From: Synchiropus splendidus
Lineage: Eukaryota > Chordata > Actinopteri > Syngnathiformes > Callionymidae
Length of the DNA stretch: 64,000 nucleotides
Reading direction: 5' to 3'
NCBI RefSeq assembly: GCF_027744825.2
Contig: NC_071339.1
Location: 27,575,501-27,639,500 of the forward strand
Shown here: in pieces, positions 51,966-61,756 of the stretch
Numbering within the stretch: position 1 is the stretch's first letter
Layout: the number at the start of each line of letters is the position of its first letter
Notes under the pieces: generated by a model
What the model was told of the DNA's origin: nothing
The model's input: only the letters and a program-made list of their open reading frames with translations
Database searches by the model: none
Translations under genes and position numbers: made by a program

Positions 51966-53080
51966 GTGATATAATAGCGATACAAACGTCCTATAACTTG
52001 TCATGTAACACAATGTAGGAGGGACTGAACATTCATTGAATGAACATTCATTTATACTTGATGCTATCCCTAGTCAGACAAGTAGTGTAGAAATATCCAA
52101 AGTATGTCAACCCTTAATTTTATTTTATTTTATTTTATTTTACTTATTTTTTGCCTTACCAGTGGCTTAAATGTGTATATTACAAGCCGTGCTTTTCACT
52201 GATTTAAATGTGTCTTTATTCTGTATTTTCAGGTGAAAACAGCCAAATGCGGGAGCAGTACGGTGCAACATGTTCGTTTTGTAGTGTGCATTTTGTGTTT
52301 AGCATTTTTTAAAAAGTAACTTGTGACTATTCAAAACCAGGCAACTAGTGTAGAAATAATTGAATGTTTTAACTCTTTAAAAGTTGCACCAAAGGATAAA
52401 AATAAATATCACAGTTGTTAGGTATTATCAGGATTAATCAACCAGTTATGCATGCATTACGCAATTACTCCAGCATCATATGTGGTATTTAGATCAGATC
52501 CAGAGACTAACCTGCTTCTAGCTGAGGTGAAACTATGAATGTACGAATTGAGAATTATAAAAAAAAAGTAACCCGAGTCGAAATCGAAATGTGTTGAAAT
52601 TAAATCTTTCCATTTTAAAAAAACTGTGTTTCTATTGTTCATTTTCACAAAATTTTAATGCTGAAGTAAAGCTTGTGAACAAATTCAGATATTGTATTTT
52701 CATATTTCTTCACAAGTTACAGGTGTATTCTAAGTTTTTATTTATCAACTGTGTCTCAAATTTTAAAACTTTTTCAGTGTTTTTAAAAACAAACAACTGG
52801 CAATCATTAAACTGGTTGACATTGTAGGTTCGTGAACCTGTTTTTGTCTTGTCTGTTTTGTCTGTGTTCGCAAGTTACCATAAAAGAATAGTTTTGGTAG
52901 GCAAGCTGTTCATGCTATAAAATCTAAAAGTACATTTTTCCTTCTAATTCAAACTTTTCTCCATCCATTAGATTCTCAAATATCTGTTTCACTGTTAAAA
53001 ACTCCTAATTGTCAGTACAAGAAATTCAATTGTTTGTAAAAACAACAAATTTCTTTCAGCAGTTTTCTTTCAGCACTCAC

Positions 53081-53108
53081 TCACACACACACACACACAC
53101 ACACACAC
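53081..53108. repeat. CA dinucleotide microsatellite
   Basis: Uninterrupted CA units over about 28 bp, typical of vertebrate non-coding DNA. Confidence 0.9.
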
Positions 53109-53971
53109 TCGTGCATCAAATTTAAGACTTTCCATTCTCACTATAAGACAACAAGCCATTTTAGCATGTGCGAGCAGCATGTTCCCAATCTTCTTAATCT
53201 TTTCATTCACCTGACACTGTCTGCTTACACAAATTGTACTAGTAATCCTGAACTAAAGCCTGACATTTTTGTACAACCATCTACGATATGGTAAATAAAT
53301 GAATATTATTAGAAATGTTATTAGAAACTAGATATAGTTTTATATAATTTTGACAAACTTTTTTCATTTGTTCAGCCATTTTTCAAATTTGAAAAAAAAT
53401 AAAAGATGTATAACTTTTGAGATGTCAAGAACTTTTTATTTTTCGCTACCGGTCACAACCCCACTTTTGCATGAAATAGTATGAAATATAATTTTTTTTT
53501 TTTTTTTACAAGTAAAGCTTTTTACTACTCACTGTCAATTCTAACTGACAAACAACAAATCACAGGGTTGACATTGTAGTTTCTGACATACTTTCAGTTT
53601 TTTCATTTTTAATCGTCCTAGACCTACATTTTCTTTACATATCTTCAAGCTAAAGAGTATATTATCTTTTATTTGTTTACATTCACAAGGTGTACGAATT
53701 GCGTGGAAGCATTTTTTTTTTTTTTTTTTTTTTTTACGTTAGTAGTCTCTCAATGAGGCGCTGAATCCTGCAGAAGGCTTTTATTCCTTTTTATGAACTT
53801 GCATCTACCTATCCATCCATCAGTCAGTTAAGTTTTAAAGTGTAACTGCATAAGACGGAATATGCACACAGAAAATATTAGAACAAATAAATACGAGAAT
53901 ATACTTCAAAGAACAACTCTGTTCATTGAGAAGGGAGAGAATAGAAACTCCATAGAAAGAACATCTGAGAA

Positions 53972-53995
53972 AAACAACAACAACAACAACAACAA
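53972..53995. repeat. AAC trinucleotide microsatellite
   Basis: Eight consecutive AAC units. Confidence 0.85.
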
Positions 53996-55637
53996 GAAAA
54001 ACAATATAACAAAACTAACAAAGATTTTTGAAAGCAACAGTGTGATTATATCTCATTTTTCACTCAAATTAAATTTTTAACTGAGTGAATGTCTGCAAAC
54101 ACATGAAAGCATGTTTGTGAACATGACAACGCTTGGTGATCCAATATCCAATCCTATGGGAAGATGTCCCGGATCATACTCAGGTCTTCGTTCAACATAT
54201 ACAGCCAATGACTAGTTTCTCGCCCCTAAAATCAGCCTCGATGCACTTTTTAAAAACGGTGGCAAAATTCGCTGTTCTGCCCATAAGAGGGGGAAAGTGA
54301 TAGAATGAGATTAAGATTTGTCTTTTTTTTCTTGAACAATTACAGTAATTGTGTGTGTCATTCTCCCTTAAATCGGTTGCTATCATTTAGCGTAAATGTC
54401 GCGAGCCGCCCAAAATGTCGAGGGTGACCACGGTGATGAATACAATCTTGAATCTTGAGCACAGAGTGCCCCTTGTTTGTCCCGCAGTGGGGAAATGTTG
54501 GACTTGTTGGATCTACGCATACGTAGGTAAATGCGGAATTGATGAACATCTCATAAACATCTCATACGAGAACTTTAAACGGAAGGAAGGAACACATATT
54601 GGATATGAAGTTCTATGAAGCTTTTCCACTGGACCTTTGGAGTCAAAGCGTAGACTGACATTCATGTTTGCATGTTACTACAGTACTTTTTGGGTTTTAT
54701 TTTGTAATTATGTATGTATTGTTTCTGTTGGTTGGGGAGAAACTCTTGAAAGTGCTGCAATTTCTGGGACCACGTTGAAATTTTCAAACGTTACTGTCAA
54801 CGTTTGCGTCAAAAGGATACTTCTGCAAGGAATCTCAATTAATTCCAAAAGCAAACGGATACCTACAATATCCTTGAACAAAATCTGAAATTTTGAAAGA
54901 GTTAAATGTAATGCTGTTGTAATATATTCTCACTATGATGTGGTTTAAACATAAATGATGCAATAGTTATCTCCTGCAAAAGATAATGATGATGATGATA
55001 AAAGTTGAAAATTAAAAGTTGAATGCAGGCAAATATTTATGTTGAATGTTTGTGAGTAGCTTGTAAAATCTTCGATGTATGACTTCATTTTACCCTTTCC
55101 TCACTAATAGCCATCACAAATTGGCGACCTCCATCTTGATCTGAGATGCACCCTCCTCCTATGAAAACCTGGCCATCAATTCAGACATATGTGACTCTGC
55201 TTGTCTGCCTGTGTAGCAGTCTCTAAACCATACATCATGGCAGGTCCTTTGTATTGTATTGTTTGTAAAGAACAAGTACAACAATACGTGGTATCCTCAG
55301 TTTAGACAGAACGTGGGTGATTCAACAAGTTACACATGTTCAATGGTGCTCATTCAGAGAACCAATGATTGAGACCTAACAGATATTTCTTGTTGATGCC
55401 AGTGAGGAGAGAGTGACTGTACGTCTCGCAGAAGAATATAAACGCATTAATTGATAATCTGAGGATCAAAAAACTTGAACAATGACCCATCTTTCAGGAT
55501 GGCCTCAAATTTTCATCCACGATCTAACAGTCATGTGTAAAGGGTTCCCGGGTTGTTTGTGGTGACATTGGATGACTTGTTTTGACATAATTCACCTGAT
55601 GGGCTGCCTGAGACCCGTCAACACAGCATTGTCAGGG

Positions 55638-55646
55638 ATAAAAAGA
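55638..55646 (+). promoter_or_regulatory. Possible TATA element upstream of the ATPase gene
   Basis: GATAAAAAG, about 126 bp before the ATPase start codon. Weak on its own. Confidence 0.3.
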
Positions 55647-55771
55647 ACATCACTTTAAAAAACAGATCAGTTACTAAAAAAACTCTGGGTCGTGTACACT
55701 AAGAGGCGATTGTTTTCAGACGCACAACCAAACCTTTTGGGTTCTGAGTTTTGAGTGGATGAGGGGTCATT

Positions 55772-56448
55772 ATGGAAGAAATTCATTTCGATCCTCGTTT
55801 GAAAACACCATTTTCATGTCTAGTGGTGGGACCATCAGGGTCAGGAAAGACCCATTTTGTAAAATGTATACTTGAAAATTGTGAACATGTTATGGATGAT
55901 GCCAATGTAAATATTGTATGGATTTATACTTCTTTTCAACCGATGTACAGTGAATTGCAAAAGATGAATAAAAACATCAAATTCATTGAAGGTTTACCTG
56001 AATCTTTTGAAAATGAAGATGTATTTCCTTCTGATAGAAAACATTTGATTATTCTTGACGATGTTTTTTGTTGATTTTTGAAGCTTCTGAAAACCCTGAG
56101 GTTGTTCGCATTTTTACACAGTACAGACATCATAAAAATATGAGTGTTATAATGCTGACGCAAAACTCATTTCATCGTGGTAAATATAGTCGCAGTATTA
56201 GTCTGAATAGCAATTACTTTGTACTGTTTAAGAATCCTCGCGATAAAATGCAGGTAAAAGTTCTTGCTCAACAGGTTTACCCGTCTCAGAGAGCTTTCTT
56301 TCTAGAAAGCTTTGAAGATGCTACAGCTGACGCACACGGGTACTTAATTGTTGATCTAACACCCTCATGTCCAGAACGCTACAGACTAAGGACCGGGATA
56401 CTTCCTCATCAACGTCACACGGTGTACATACCAAAAACGTCTGCTTAA
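55772..56448 (+). pseudogene. Maverick packaging ATPase (FtsK/HerA, A32-like), one frameshift
   Basis: Expected to power genome packaging into the capsid. ATG at 55772. The Walker A motif GPSGSGKT is at residues 20-27 and the Walker B LIILDD at 92-97. The frame closes at codon 101. The rest of the domain (FTQYRHHKNMS, then MLTQN, a sensor-like motif, and a C-terminal part ending at TAA 56446-56448) continues in the next frame. The break lies at or beside a run of six T at 56064-56069 and is consistent with the loss of one base. Total size, about 225 residues, fits Maverick ATPases. The next gene starts 3 bp after the stop, so the trio is tightly packed. A homopolymer sequencing error is a real alternative to mutation here. 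Confidence 0.88.
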
Positions 56449-56451
56449 GTT

Positions 56452-56793
56452 ATGTCAGCGCGTACAAAAAGAAACACGGGTTTACTTAAGGAACTATACC
56501 ATGCTCCGTCAAAGAAACGTAAAGACATTTTGATGCGTAGTTCTCGGGACTTTATTCAAGCTCTCGGTGAGATCGCCCTGAATGTTTTGAAGGGGAATGT
56601 ACCATTGTCACAGGCTCAGTTCAAAAAACTGAAAAAACAGAAGAAAAACATCAGACTCTTGGCTAATAAAAAGGCATGCGTGAAGCGTAAACGAAGGATT
56701 CTTAAAAAGCAATCGGGAGGATTCATTTTGCCATTGCTAGCGGCTGCCGTTCCAATCATTGGAAATCTAATAGGAGGACTTGTAAAGAAGTAA
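56452..56793 (+). CDS. Small basic protein with hydrophobic C-terminus, Maverick-associated
   Basis: 113 residues, ATG at 56452. The N-terminal two thirds are helical and strongly basic. A KGNVPLSQAQFKKLKK-type motif (about 48-62) precedes a Lys/Arg cluster (about 57-86). The end, from a Gly-Gly at 89-90, is hydrophobic (FILPLLAAAVPIIGNLIGGL). I recall proteins of this design next to ATPase genes in animal Mavericks. The Gly-Gly before a hydrophobic tail resembles sites cut by adenain-like proteases and membrane-active minor virion proteins such as adenovirus VI or X, but that is analogy only. Spaced 3 bp from the ATPase stop and 6 bp from the next start. No breaks are visible. Confidence 0.75.
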   Translation: MSARTKRNTGLLKELYHAPSKKRKDILMRSSRDFIQALGEIALNVLKGNVPLSQAQFKKLKKQKKNIRLLANKKACVKRKRRILKKQSGGFILPLLAAAVPIIGNLIGGLVKK

Positions 56794-56799
56794 AACACC

Positions 56800-57558
56800 A
56801 TGAAGACTGTCCAGAAAATGTATCTCGTCTCTCCTCAGCAAATTAACCAGTTATCACGTCCAACCTCCGACATCCGTGAAACTGCCGAAGATGAATTAAA
56901 TGACAAGATGAGGTCCATTCTAAATGATTCTCAGTTAAACCCGTATGAGAAGATTAAAAAGTACGATGCTCTATTGCAAAGATATTTAACCTTTGCAAAA
57001 CAGGATCAGAGAGACCAAAGGAGAGTAACTCCGACTTTACAACGAGACGGAGTCAGCGATCATCCACACGACTCTGACAGTCGTGTCGAAAGTGTTCTAA
57101 AAACACCCTCTGTAACAGATGACTTGGGTAAGGATATTCTAAATAGCCTTCCGGCAAAAGCTCGAAGAAATGCTGAATACATTATCCAGAGGATATCCAA
57201 AAACGGTGATGGTTGGAATATGAATGGCGAATTTATGTATGAAGGAAATGCTGTAAAAGGCTCTCATGTGATTGATTTATTCAAGGTCCTTTCCCTACCG
57301 TATAAGAAAACAAGTTCTTCATTACCTGAGGGCTGGTCCGAGTTTCTCGTCACATTATTAAAGCTAAACATCCCTCTCACACTGCTGTCCAACCCTGAAG
57401 CGAGGGCTCAATATCAGAGACTTAAATCGAATTCTATGTCGCGAAAGAAAAGTATAGCTGAGAGCTGGTCTCCCGACCCAAAGGATCCTAAAGCGACACC
57501 TCGGCGACGCTTGACGCGTGTAGTGACCAAAGGGAAGAAATTGTCTCTAACACCTTGA
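56800..57558 (+). CDS. Conserved Maverick protein of unknown function (252 aa)
   Basis: ATG at 56800, stop at 57558. The N-terminus (MYLVSPQQINQL) and a helical charged stretch (about 25-70) lead to a hydrophilic linker. A conserved-looking domain follows at about 105-215: LNSLPAKARRNAEYI, then W-x-M-N-G-E, GSHVIDL, and a helical end. The C-terminal 35 residues are basic and rich in Ser/Pro/Arg. I recall proteins with this two-part layout in many invertebrate and fish Mavericks, beside the ATPase and the small basic protein. Their function is unknown to me, and a structural or DNA-binding role is only suggested by the basic tail. The reading frame is intact. Confidence 0.75.
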   Translation: MKTVQKMYLVSPQQINQLSRPTSDIRETAEDELNDKMRSILNDSQLNPYEKIKKYDALLQRYLTFAKQDQRDQRRVTPTLQRDGVSDHPHDSDSRVESVLKTPSVTDDLGKDILNSLPAKARRNAEYIIQRISKNGDGWNMNGEFMYEGNAVKGSHVIDLFKVLSLPYKKTSSSLPEGWSEFLVTLLKLNIPLTLLSNPEARAQYQRLKSNSMSRKKSIAESWSPDPKDPKATPRRRLTRVVTKGKKLSLTP

Positions 57559-57604
57559 TGGGTTTCCTGAATAATTGTCTTGTACACGGTTATTGTCATT
57601 TCAT

Positions 57605-57622
57605 CAATAAAATGTTTTATTG
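57605..57622. terminator. Palindromic bidirectional poly(A) signal
   Basis: CAATAAAA-TG-TTTTATTG gives AATAAA on both strands. It lies 47 bp after the plus-strand 252-aa gene and about 105 bp after the inferred end of the minus-strand capsid gene, so it can serve both convergent transcription units. Confidence 0.7.
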
Positions 57623-57683
57623 AATTATTATGTGATTACAGATTTTTCTTTTAAACACACGTACAAACAAAATAAGATTAGTC

Positions 57684-57733
57684 ACACGTTACAATAGTCT
57701 TTAAAATAACACGTTACAATAGTCTTTAAAATA
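57684..57733. repeat. Two tandem 25-bp units overlapping the capsid gene's end
   Basis: ACACGTTACAATAGTCTTTAAAATA-type unit at 57684-57708 and again at 57709-57733. Directly next to it (57730-57762) are AATAAC/AAC-rich short repeats. The inferred stop of the capsid frame (57726-57728) lies inside the second unit. Confidence 0.8.
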
Positions 57734-59010
57734 ACAAAATAACAAATAACAAATAACAAAATTTAAAGTAACAAGCGTACACAATCAGTGTTACGGTGTT
57801 CGGTAAGGGTACTCTGAATCTCATCTCCAGTCTTAAATTCCCTTTTGACACAGGGGAGAGAGCGTCGTTGTCGTCGGCTGGATTGAGATTAAACGCAAAC
57901 AATGAATAACCGCCTTAAAACCTTCGCGGTCAATGCTTAGCGGTAGATCCTTCAAATGTCTTCCTGTAGCTAGAATCATGTTATAAAACTCTCTGACCGC
58001 CATACTGTTATTAAACTGAGGTTGAAAAGCTTTAGCGGGGATCTGTCGGCCGTCCTGACAGAGGGCGAGATATTCGGTGTTGTAATGATGAAAATTGAAC
58101 GGGGAGAGATCTCTCCTACCGGTAAATGCCTCATGATGCACCATCCCTAAAACCACGTATTTAGGTATTGAACCCAGAAATAAATTCTCCTGGGTACATT
58201 TTCTTGAGTTTTCAGGAATGGAGTATGTTTTTACGTTGACTCGTGAGAGGGGGTAGAGAGCATTTCCTTTTAACAAACCCGCTGCATGACCTATTCTCAC
58301 AGCTGGCGAAACAGTGACTTTCTTCACAAACAGAGAGGCGCCGAGGATTTTCAGACGAAAGGTGGAGTCGCGGGGTCCGGTCAGGCAGAAGGCATCGTTC
58401 GCCCTGGTGAGTTTAATTCTTAAATCGACCGAGTTTAATAACAGTCTCTCGCAGAAAAATATGTCGCTGTGGAGAGGACCGAGAAGGTGTACTTCTCTGG
58501 ATCTGCTCGTGAACTCTGCCCCTTTATTAAGGCCTGCGTTGGGTCCGTTTACAGTGACGATCGAGTCAACTGACCCGGGTAAAAAAGACCGGCGCTAAAC
58601 TGTGTTTTAAGAGTGTCGCCGGAAAAGTTGAGAAGTGTTTCAATCATAGCTCTGTACGGGTGAGTGGAACTGGACTGCGAAATCATCCGATCCCCCAGAA
58701 CCACATCGCACTGATCAAAGATTGTGTTTAGAGGATAATTGATGAGACCGACTGCTGCGTCGTTAGCCAGCGGTGTGCCATCGGCGTTAGTAATTCTTGC
58801 ACGCACGTGTAGAAGGGTGTCGTTTAGGTCTAGATACTTTTCGCTGTCTCCCGGTATAAAAAACTCAATCGGTCCTCCTTCGCGGATAGCGGCTACTGGA
58901 GCAATTTCAGTGTAAATTTTGTCCTCGATGGAAAGCTGCGTCACCGGCGCCGTGAATAAATCCAGTTCTGCTAACGTGCATTCAGCAGATTTCTGGTGTA
59001 GGAGCGCCAT
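57726..59010 (-). pseudogene. Maverick major capsid protein (double jelly-roll), two frameshifts
   Basis: ATG at 59010. The N-terminal 145 or so residues carry features I associate with Polinton major capsid proteins: the LHQKSAECTLAELDLF start, PIEFFIPGD, the INYPLNTIFDQCDV region and the YRAMIETLLNF region. The frame is lost at a run of six A (T on the coding strand) at 58583-58588. The next frame then carries a long second part through FNFHHYNTEYLALCQDG and the PLSIDREGF region. A second single-base loss near 57914-57920 moves the last roughly 60 codons, including the GYSLFAFNL-type strand, into a third frame that ends at TAA 57726-57728. Total about 428 codons, a normal size for this family. 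Both breaks are single-base losses in short homopolymers, so mutation and base-calling error cannot be told apart here. Confidence 0.85.
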
Positions 59011-59017
59011 GTTACTG

Positions 59018-59042
59018 TATATAAGGTTTTTTAAAATATATC
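59018..59042 (-). promoter_or_regulatory. AT-rich TATA-like stretch before the capsid gene
   Basis: Minus strand ATATATTTTAAAAAACCTTATATAC, 8-32 bp before the ATG. Initiation from either TATA-like word would sit very close to, or past, the start codon, so the assignment is weak. Confidence 0.3.
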
Positions 59043-59468
59043 GGAGCTCCCTCTGGACTTCCTCTTGGCCCGTTTGCTTCTGTCAACTGGCTTCTTTCTT
59101 TTTTTGTTTGTACGTTTATTAGAGCTCTGTGTTACACGGCGACCTGGAGGGCGTCTCTTTGTCCTTCGTGATAAGACGGCTATACCGCCTGACCCTTCCT
59201 GTCTCTGTTGATCGCTCATTCCTCTCACGGTACGGGTGAACATATCCGAGGCTATGTTACCCACCGCTTATTTGAGATGGGGTTTCGCTATGGCAATACC
59301 TCTTTTCAACAGAGGTGATACAAACCGAAACATTTTTGAGAAGAGGGAACCGATGCCTCGTCCGTACATAACCGGGGCACCGTAGAACCCGGGTAGATCT
59401 CCGCCCACCTGTTTTTCATAATATTGTACAAATCTGTGCGGGTCGTCTCTTAAGCCTGCATGTACCAT
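59031..59468 (-). pseudogene. Basic Maverick virion-type protein with an in-frame stop
   Basis: Starts at ATG 59468. The first 66 codons include the GGDLPGFYG and YGRGIGSLF motifs and a hydrophobic LLKRGIAIAK stretch, then reach TAA at 59265-59267. The same frame then continues without interruption for 78 codons, ending in a Lys/Arg-rich tail (RRTKRRPPGRR, KKRKK, KRAKRKSR). One gene of about 145 codons cut by a nonsense codon explains this better than two genes, because the second half has only a GTG to start from. Proteins with a Gly-rich front and a basic tail near the capsid genes are typical of Mavericks and may be minor virion or DNA-condensing proteins, by analogy with adenovirus core proteins. 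Function is not shown by the sequence. Confidence 0.75.
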
Positions 59469-59556
59469 TGTGTTTGTTTATGACGTGGTCTACACAGGGG
59501 GTTATCTCTCTCCGGCGTTGTGATGATGAATGGATTTCCAGACGACGATACGAGGG

Positions 59557-59566
59557 TTATATAATA
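59557..59566 (-). promoter_or_regulatory. TATA-like box upstream of the basic-protein gene
   Basis: TATTATATAA on the minus strand, about 90 bp before the ATG at 59468. It lies just upstream of the inferred end of the minor capsid frame (59572). Confidence 0.35.
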
Positions 59567-59571
59567 TCCTC

Positions 59572-60512
59572 TCAAGTAACAGGTCTAAAGTGTAGAGTCA
59601 CCACCACTTTTCCAAAGGTAAAATTGACTGGTTTGTTAAGATCTGATTTAATTTGTACCTGAATATTTTCAATATGGTTCTTGGCAACCGGTAAATAGTA
59701 GCAGGGTTAAAATGTTGTGTGATTATATCTGAGTAACTACCCTTGATTTCCACCGTTCTTAAAAGCGGTGCATATGCATCCCCTACAAGCTGCGGTCTTA
59801 CAACGTCGCTGTAACAGTAAAGATGGTAAAACCCCGCTTTTAAATCAACTGGGTGGGGCGCTCTGAACTCGCAAAAATTGATCCAATGACCAGGCTCTAC
59901 ACCTAACATGTAAGCTAAAGGCGAGTTAAAAAGCACTAAGTTCTGACCGTCTCCTTGAAGATCAATTTTTTGCCGTGCACCGTCAAACAGGAAGCGTATA
60001 TTGTTATTGGTTTTTTTAAAGGTTTGCTCCAACTCGGTTGTAATCTGATTAATAGAGCTGTAATATCCACCCTTGAACTTCAGTTTAGAAATATCTGTTC
60101 CTGCAGTTTTGAAATGTCGATCAACCCCTCGTGATTCGTCTTTTTTCCTCTGAGGTGAGGCGCTGGCGTCAGGATCCGGAGCCCGAAGTCTCGCCATGGC
60201 TCTATGAAATTCATCTTTATGCCGCCTCGACGTGTTAGCATCTGAATCTGATCCTCTTGGGGGAGCCGTGTTTGTGTTGGAATCAGGTCCTCTAGGGTTC
60301 GGTTTCCAGTAAAATAACGCCGCATCCTCCGGAATATTATGCCATGTGTGAGGGTATGTAATCTCCGTCAAAGCCACCTCCCATTTCCCGTTTAAATCAA
60401 TATGTTGTGCTAAATCAACGCGGAAAGTACCGATCGAGTTGTCTTTAAAAACTTTTGCACTGGCGTTTGATGGTAAAGTCACATAGAAGCCAGTGTTCTT
60501 TGAGTTGTACAT
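59572..60512 (-). pseudogene. Maverick minor capsid (penton-like) protein, frameshift near the end
   Basis: ATG at 60512. The start, with FYVTLPSNASA, FRVDLAQHIDLNGKWEVAL and EITYPHTWHNI, is characteristic of the single jelly-roll minor capsid protein of Polintons. An Asp/Pro/Arg-rich low-complexity insert at about residues 72-135 is unusual. The conserved part resumes with GYYSSINQI, LFNSPLAYMLGVEP, FYHLYCYSDVV and DIITQHFNP. Near 59690 one base is missing. The visible frame runs on to a stop at 59598 with an unrelated tail, while the family's usual last strands are legible in the next frame down to a TGA at 59572-59574. About 313 codons in all. The role would be forming the five-fold vertices of the capsid. 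Confidence 0.85.
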
Positions 60513-60545
60513 GATGATATGACGTCTGGTGTAAAGAAGGATCGT

Positions 60546-60562
60546 CTTATATATTTTTTATA
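60546..60562 (-). promoter_or_regulatory. TATA box upstream of the minor capsid gene
   Basis: TATAAAAAATATATAAG on the minus strand, 34-50 bp before the ATG at 60512, a good distance for a TATA box with a short leader. Confidence 0.5.
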
Positions 60563-60609
60563 TCTGAAGCTTTTACCCAACTGTTGAATTTTTCAGGCCA
60601 GTTCTTCCA

Positions 60610-61626
60610 CTAGACAAAGACCTGTCTCTCTCCTTTAACGCAGCGTTCCTTGAGAATCTTTTCTACGTGAAATACTTTATCCTTATCGAGTTGTACTTTT
60701 TGTAATTCTTGATCATAAAATGACCCCTGGATGGGTTCGCCGTCGAAATCTTTCAATTTATACACAGACGGGTTGCGGTGAATACATTCAGTTATCGTAA
60801 ATATCTCGTCTGTAAAACTCTGCTCATACTTTTTGTCAAATATACCTCGTAGTTTTGATATCCTAACATGATCGCCCTCCTTAAATTTCGGCTTCTGTCG
60901 ACCTTTCGACGGTCTAATGTAAAGATTGTCAAACACTTGCAGAGTATTTTCTTTAGTTACTTCCATCGGTGTCATTTTTATACTACTGTGATAGCTGTGA
61001 TTATAACTCTTTACTAGATCCTGTAAAACTTCGATGTAACGTAGAGTGTTTTTAGCTGTAAAATATCTCCACATCCGATTTTTAAGAGTGCGGTTAAATC
61101 TCTCAACCACAGAGGCCTTAAAGTCACTCGCTGTTGAAAAATGAATAATTCTCTTCCTTTCCATCAAAGCCCGGAAACTCTTGCTAAAAAATGCTTTCCC
61201 ATCATCCGTCTGTAGCTTTGCAGGCGTCCCGCTCTCATCCAGCACTGATTCAAACGCCTTCATTGTCTCAATCGCAGTCTTTCTTTTTAAAACGCGTACA
61301 TAGGCCTTCTTTGAAAATACATCTATAACGGTCAACAAGTAATTTTGATCGTCGTTATATCTAGCCAACGCCTGCATGTCGCATAGGTCGGCCTGGAATT
61401 GTTGAAGCGGCCTGTGAACAAATACTCTGTTTCTCGGAAAGTTTACTCTGGCCGGTTTATGCAGGGTGTAAGCATCCTGTTTTGATAAAAAATCTTTAAT
61501 AGATTTAGAACTGACTGGTTTTCCAGTCTCAACCTGCACCCCTTGACGAAGTCGATCCGCGCCTCCGTAGCTCCCGGGGTGAAGAGGATTGTAATAAACT
61601 CTTTTAATGATGTGTTTCACCGACAT
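60610..61626 (-). CDS. Maverick integrase (retroviral-type DDE)
   Basis: 338 codons, ATG at 61626, intact. The N-terminal region (YYNPLHPGSYGGADRL, then DFLSKQDAYTLHKPAR) is the conserved front of Maverick integrases. The catalytic core has Asp80 (FQADLCDM), Asp141 (LQTDDGKAF) and Glu175 (VVERFNRT), with 33 residues between the last two. The C-terminal part contains a chromodomain-like or SH3-like segment (FKEGDHVRISK, then SFYDQELQKV). It would catalyse insertion of the element's linear DNA into the host genome. It is the largest undamaged gene of the element. Confidence 0.93.
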   Translation of the reverse strand: MSVKHIIKRVYYNPLHPGSYGGADRLRQGVQVETGKPVSSKSIKDFLSKQDAYTLHKPARVNFPRNRVFVHRPLQQFQADLCDMQALARYNDDQNYLLTVIDVFSKKAYVRVLKRKTAIETMKAFESVLDESGTPAKLQTDDGKAFFSKSFRALMERKRIIHFSTASDFKASVVERFNRTLKNRMWRYFTAKNTLRYIEVLQDLVKSYNHSYHSSIKMTPMEVTKENTLQVFDNLYIRPSKGRQKPKFKEGDHVRISKLRGIFDKKYEQSFTDEIFTITECIHRNPSVYKLKDFDGEPIQGSFYDQELQKVQLDKDKVFHVEKILKERCVKGERQVFV

Positions 61627-61677
61627 GTTAAATGAGAAATGAATGAGCCGAGATCCGAATATCCTTCTTAATGTTTT

Positions 61678-61683
61678 TTTATT
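61678..61683 (-). terminator. Poly(A) signal after the 273-aa gene
   Basis: AATAAA on the minus strand, about 75 bp beyond that gene's stop codon and 52 bp before the integrase ATG, in the only AT-rich gap between the two genes. Confidence 0.5.
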
Positions 61684-61756
61684 AAACAGGTTATGTCAGG
61701 ATTCGATCGTAAAGTTATACAAAGACAGTAAAAGCAAAAAAATAAAATAAAAAATA

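Larger units (their letters stand above)
51966..55771. other. AT-rich spacer without recognisable genes
   Basis: About 3.8 kb. The ORFs are short (under 85 codons), AT-driven and match nothing I know. Simple repeats are present: five ATTTT units at 52117-52142, a CA dinucleotide run at 53081-53108, T runs near 53492-53508 and 53712-53735, and an AAC run at 53972-53995. I looked here for the Maverick polymerase, protease and terminal inverted repeat and could not see them. Confidence 0.7.

Noticed and set aside
54415..54888. Short ORFs before the Maverick ATPase as host or element genes
   Set aside because: Low complexity, AT-driven, no recognisable motif, and no TATA/poly(A) arrangement.
59031..59264. 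A separate small gene starting at GTG 59264
   Set aside because: It lies in the same frame as the upstream ORF, directly after a TAA, and has no ATG, so it is the second half of one broken gene.
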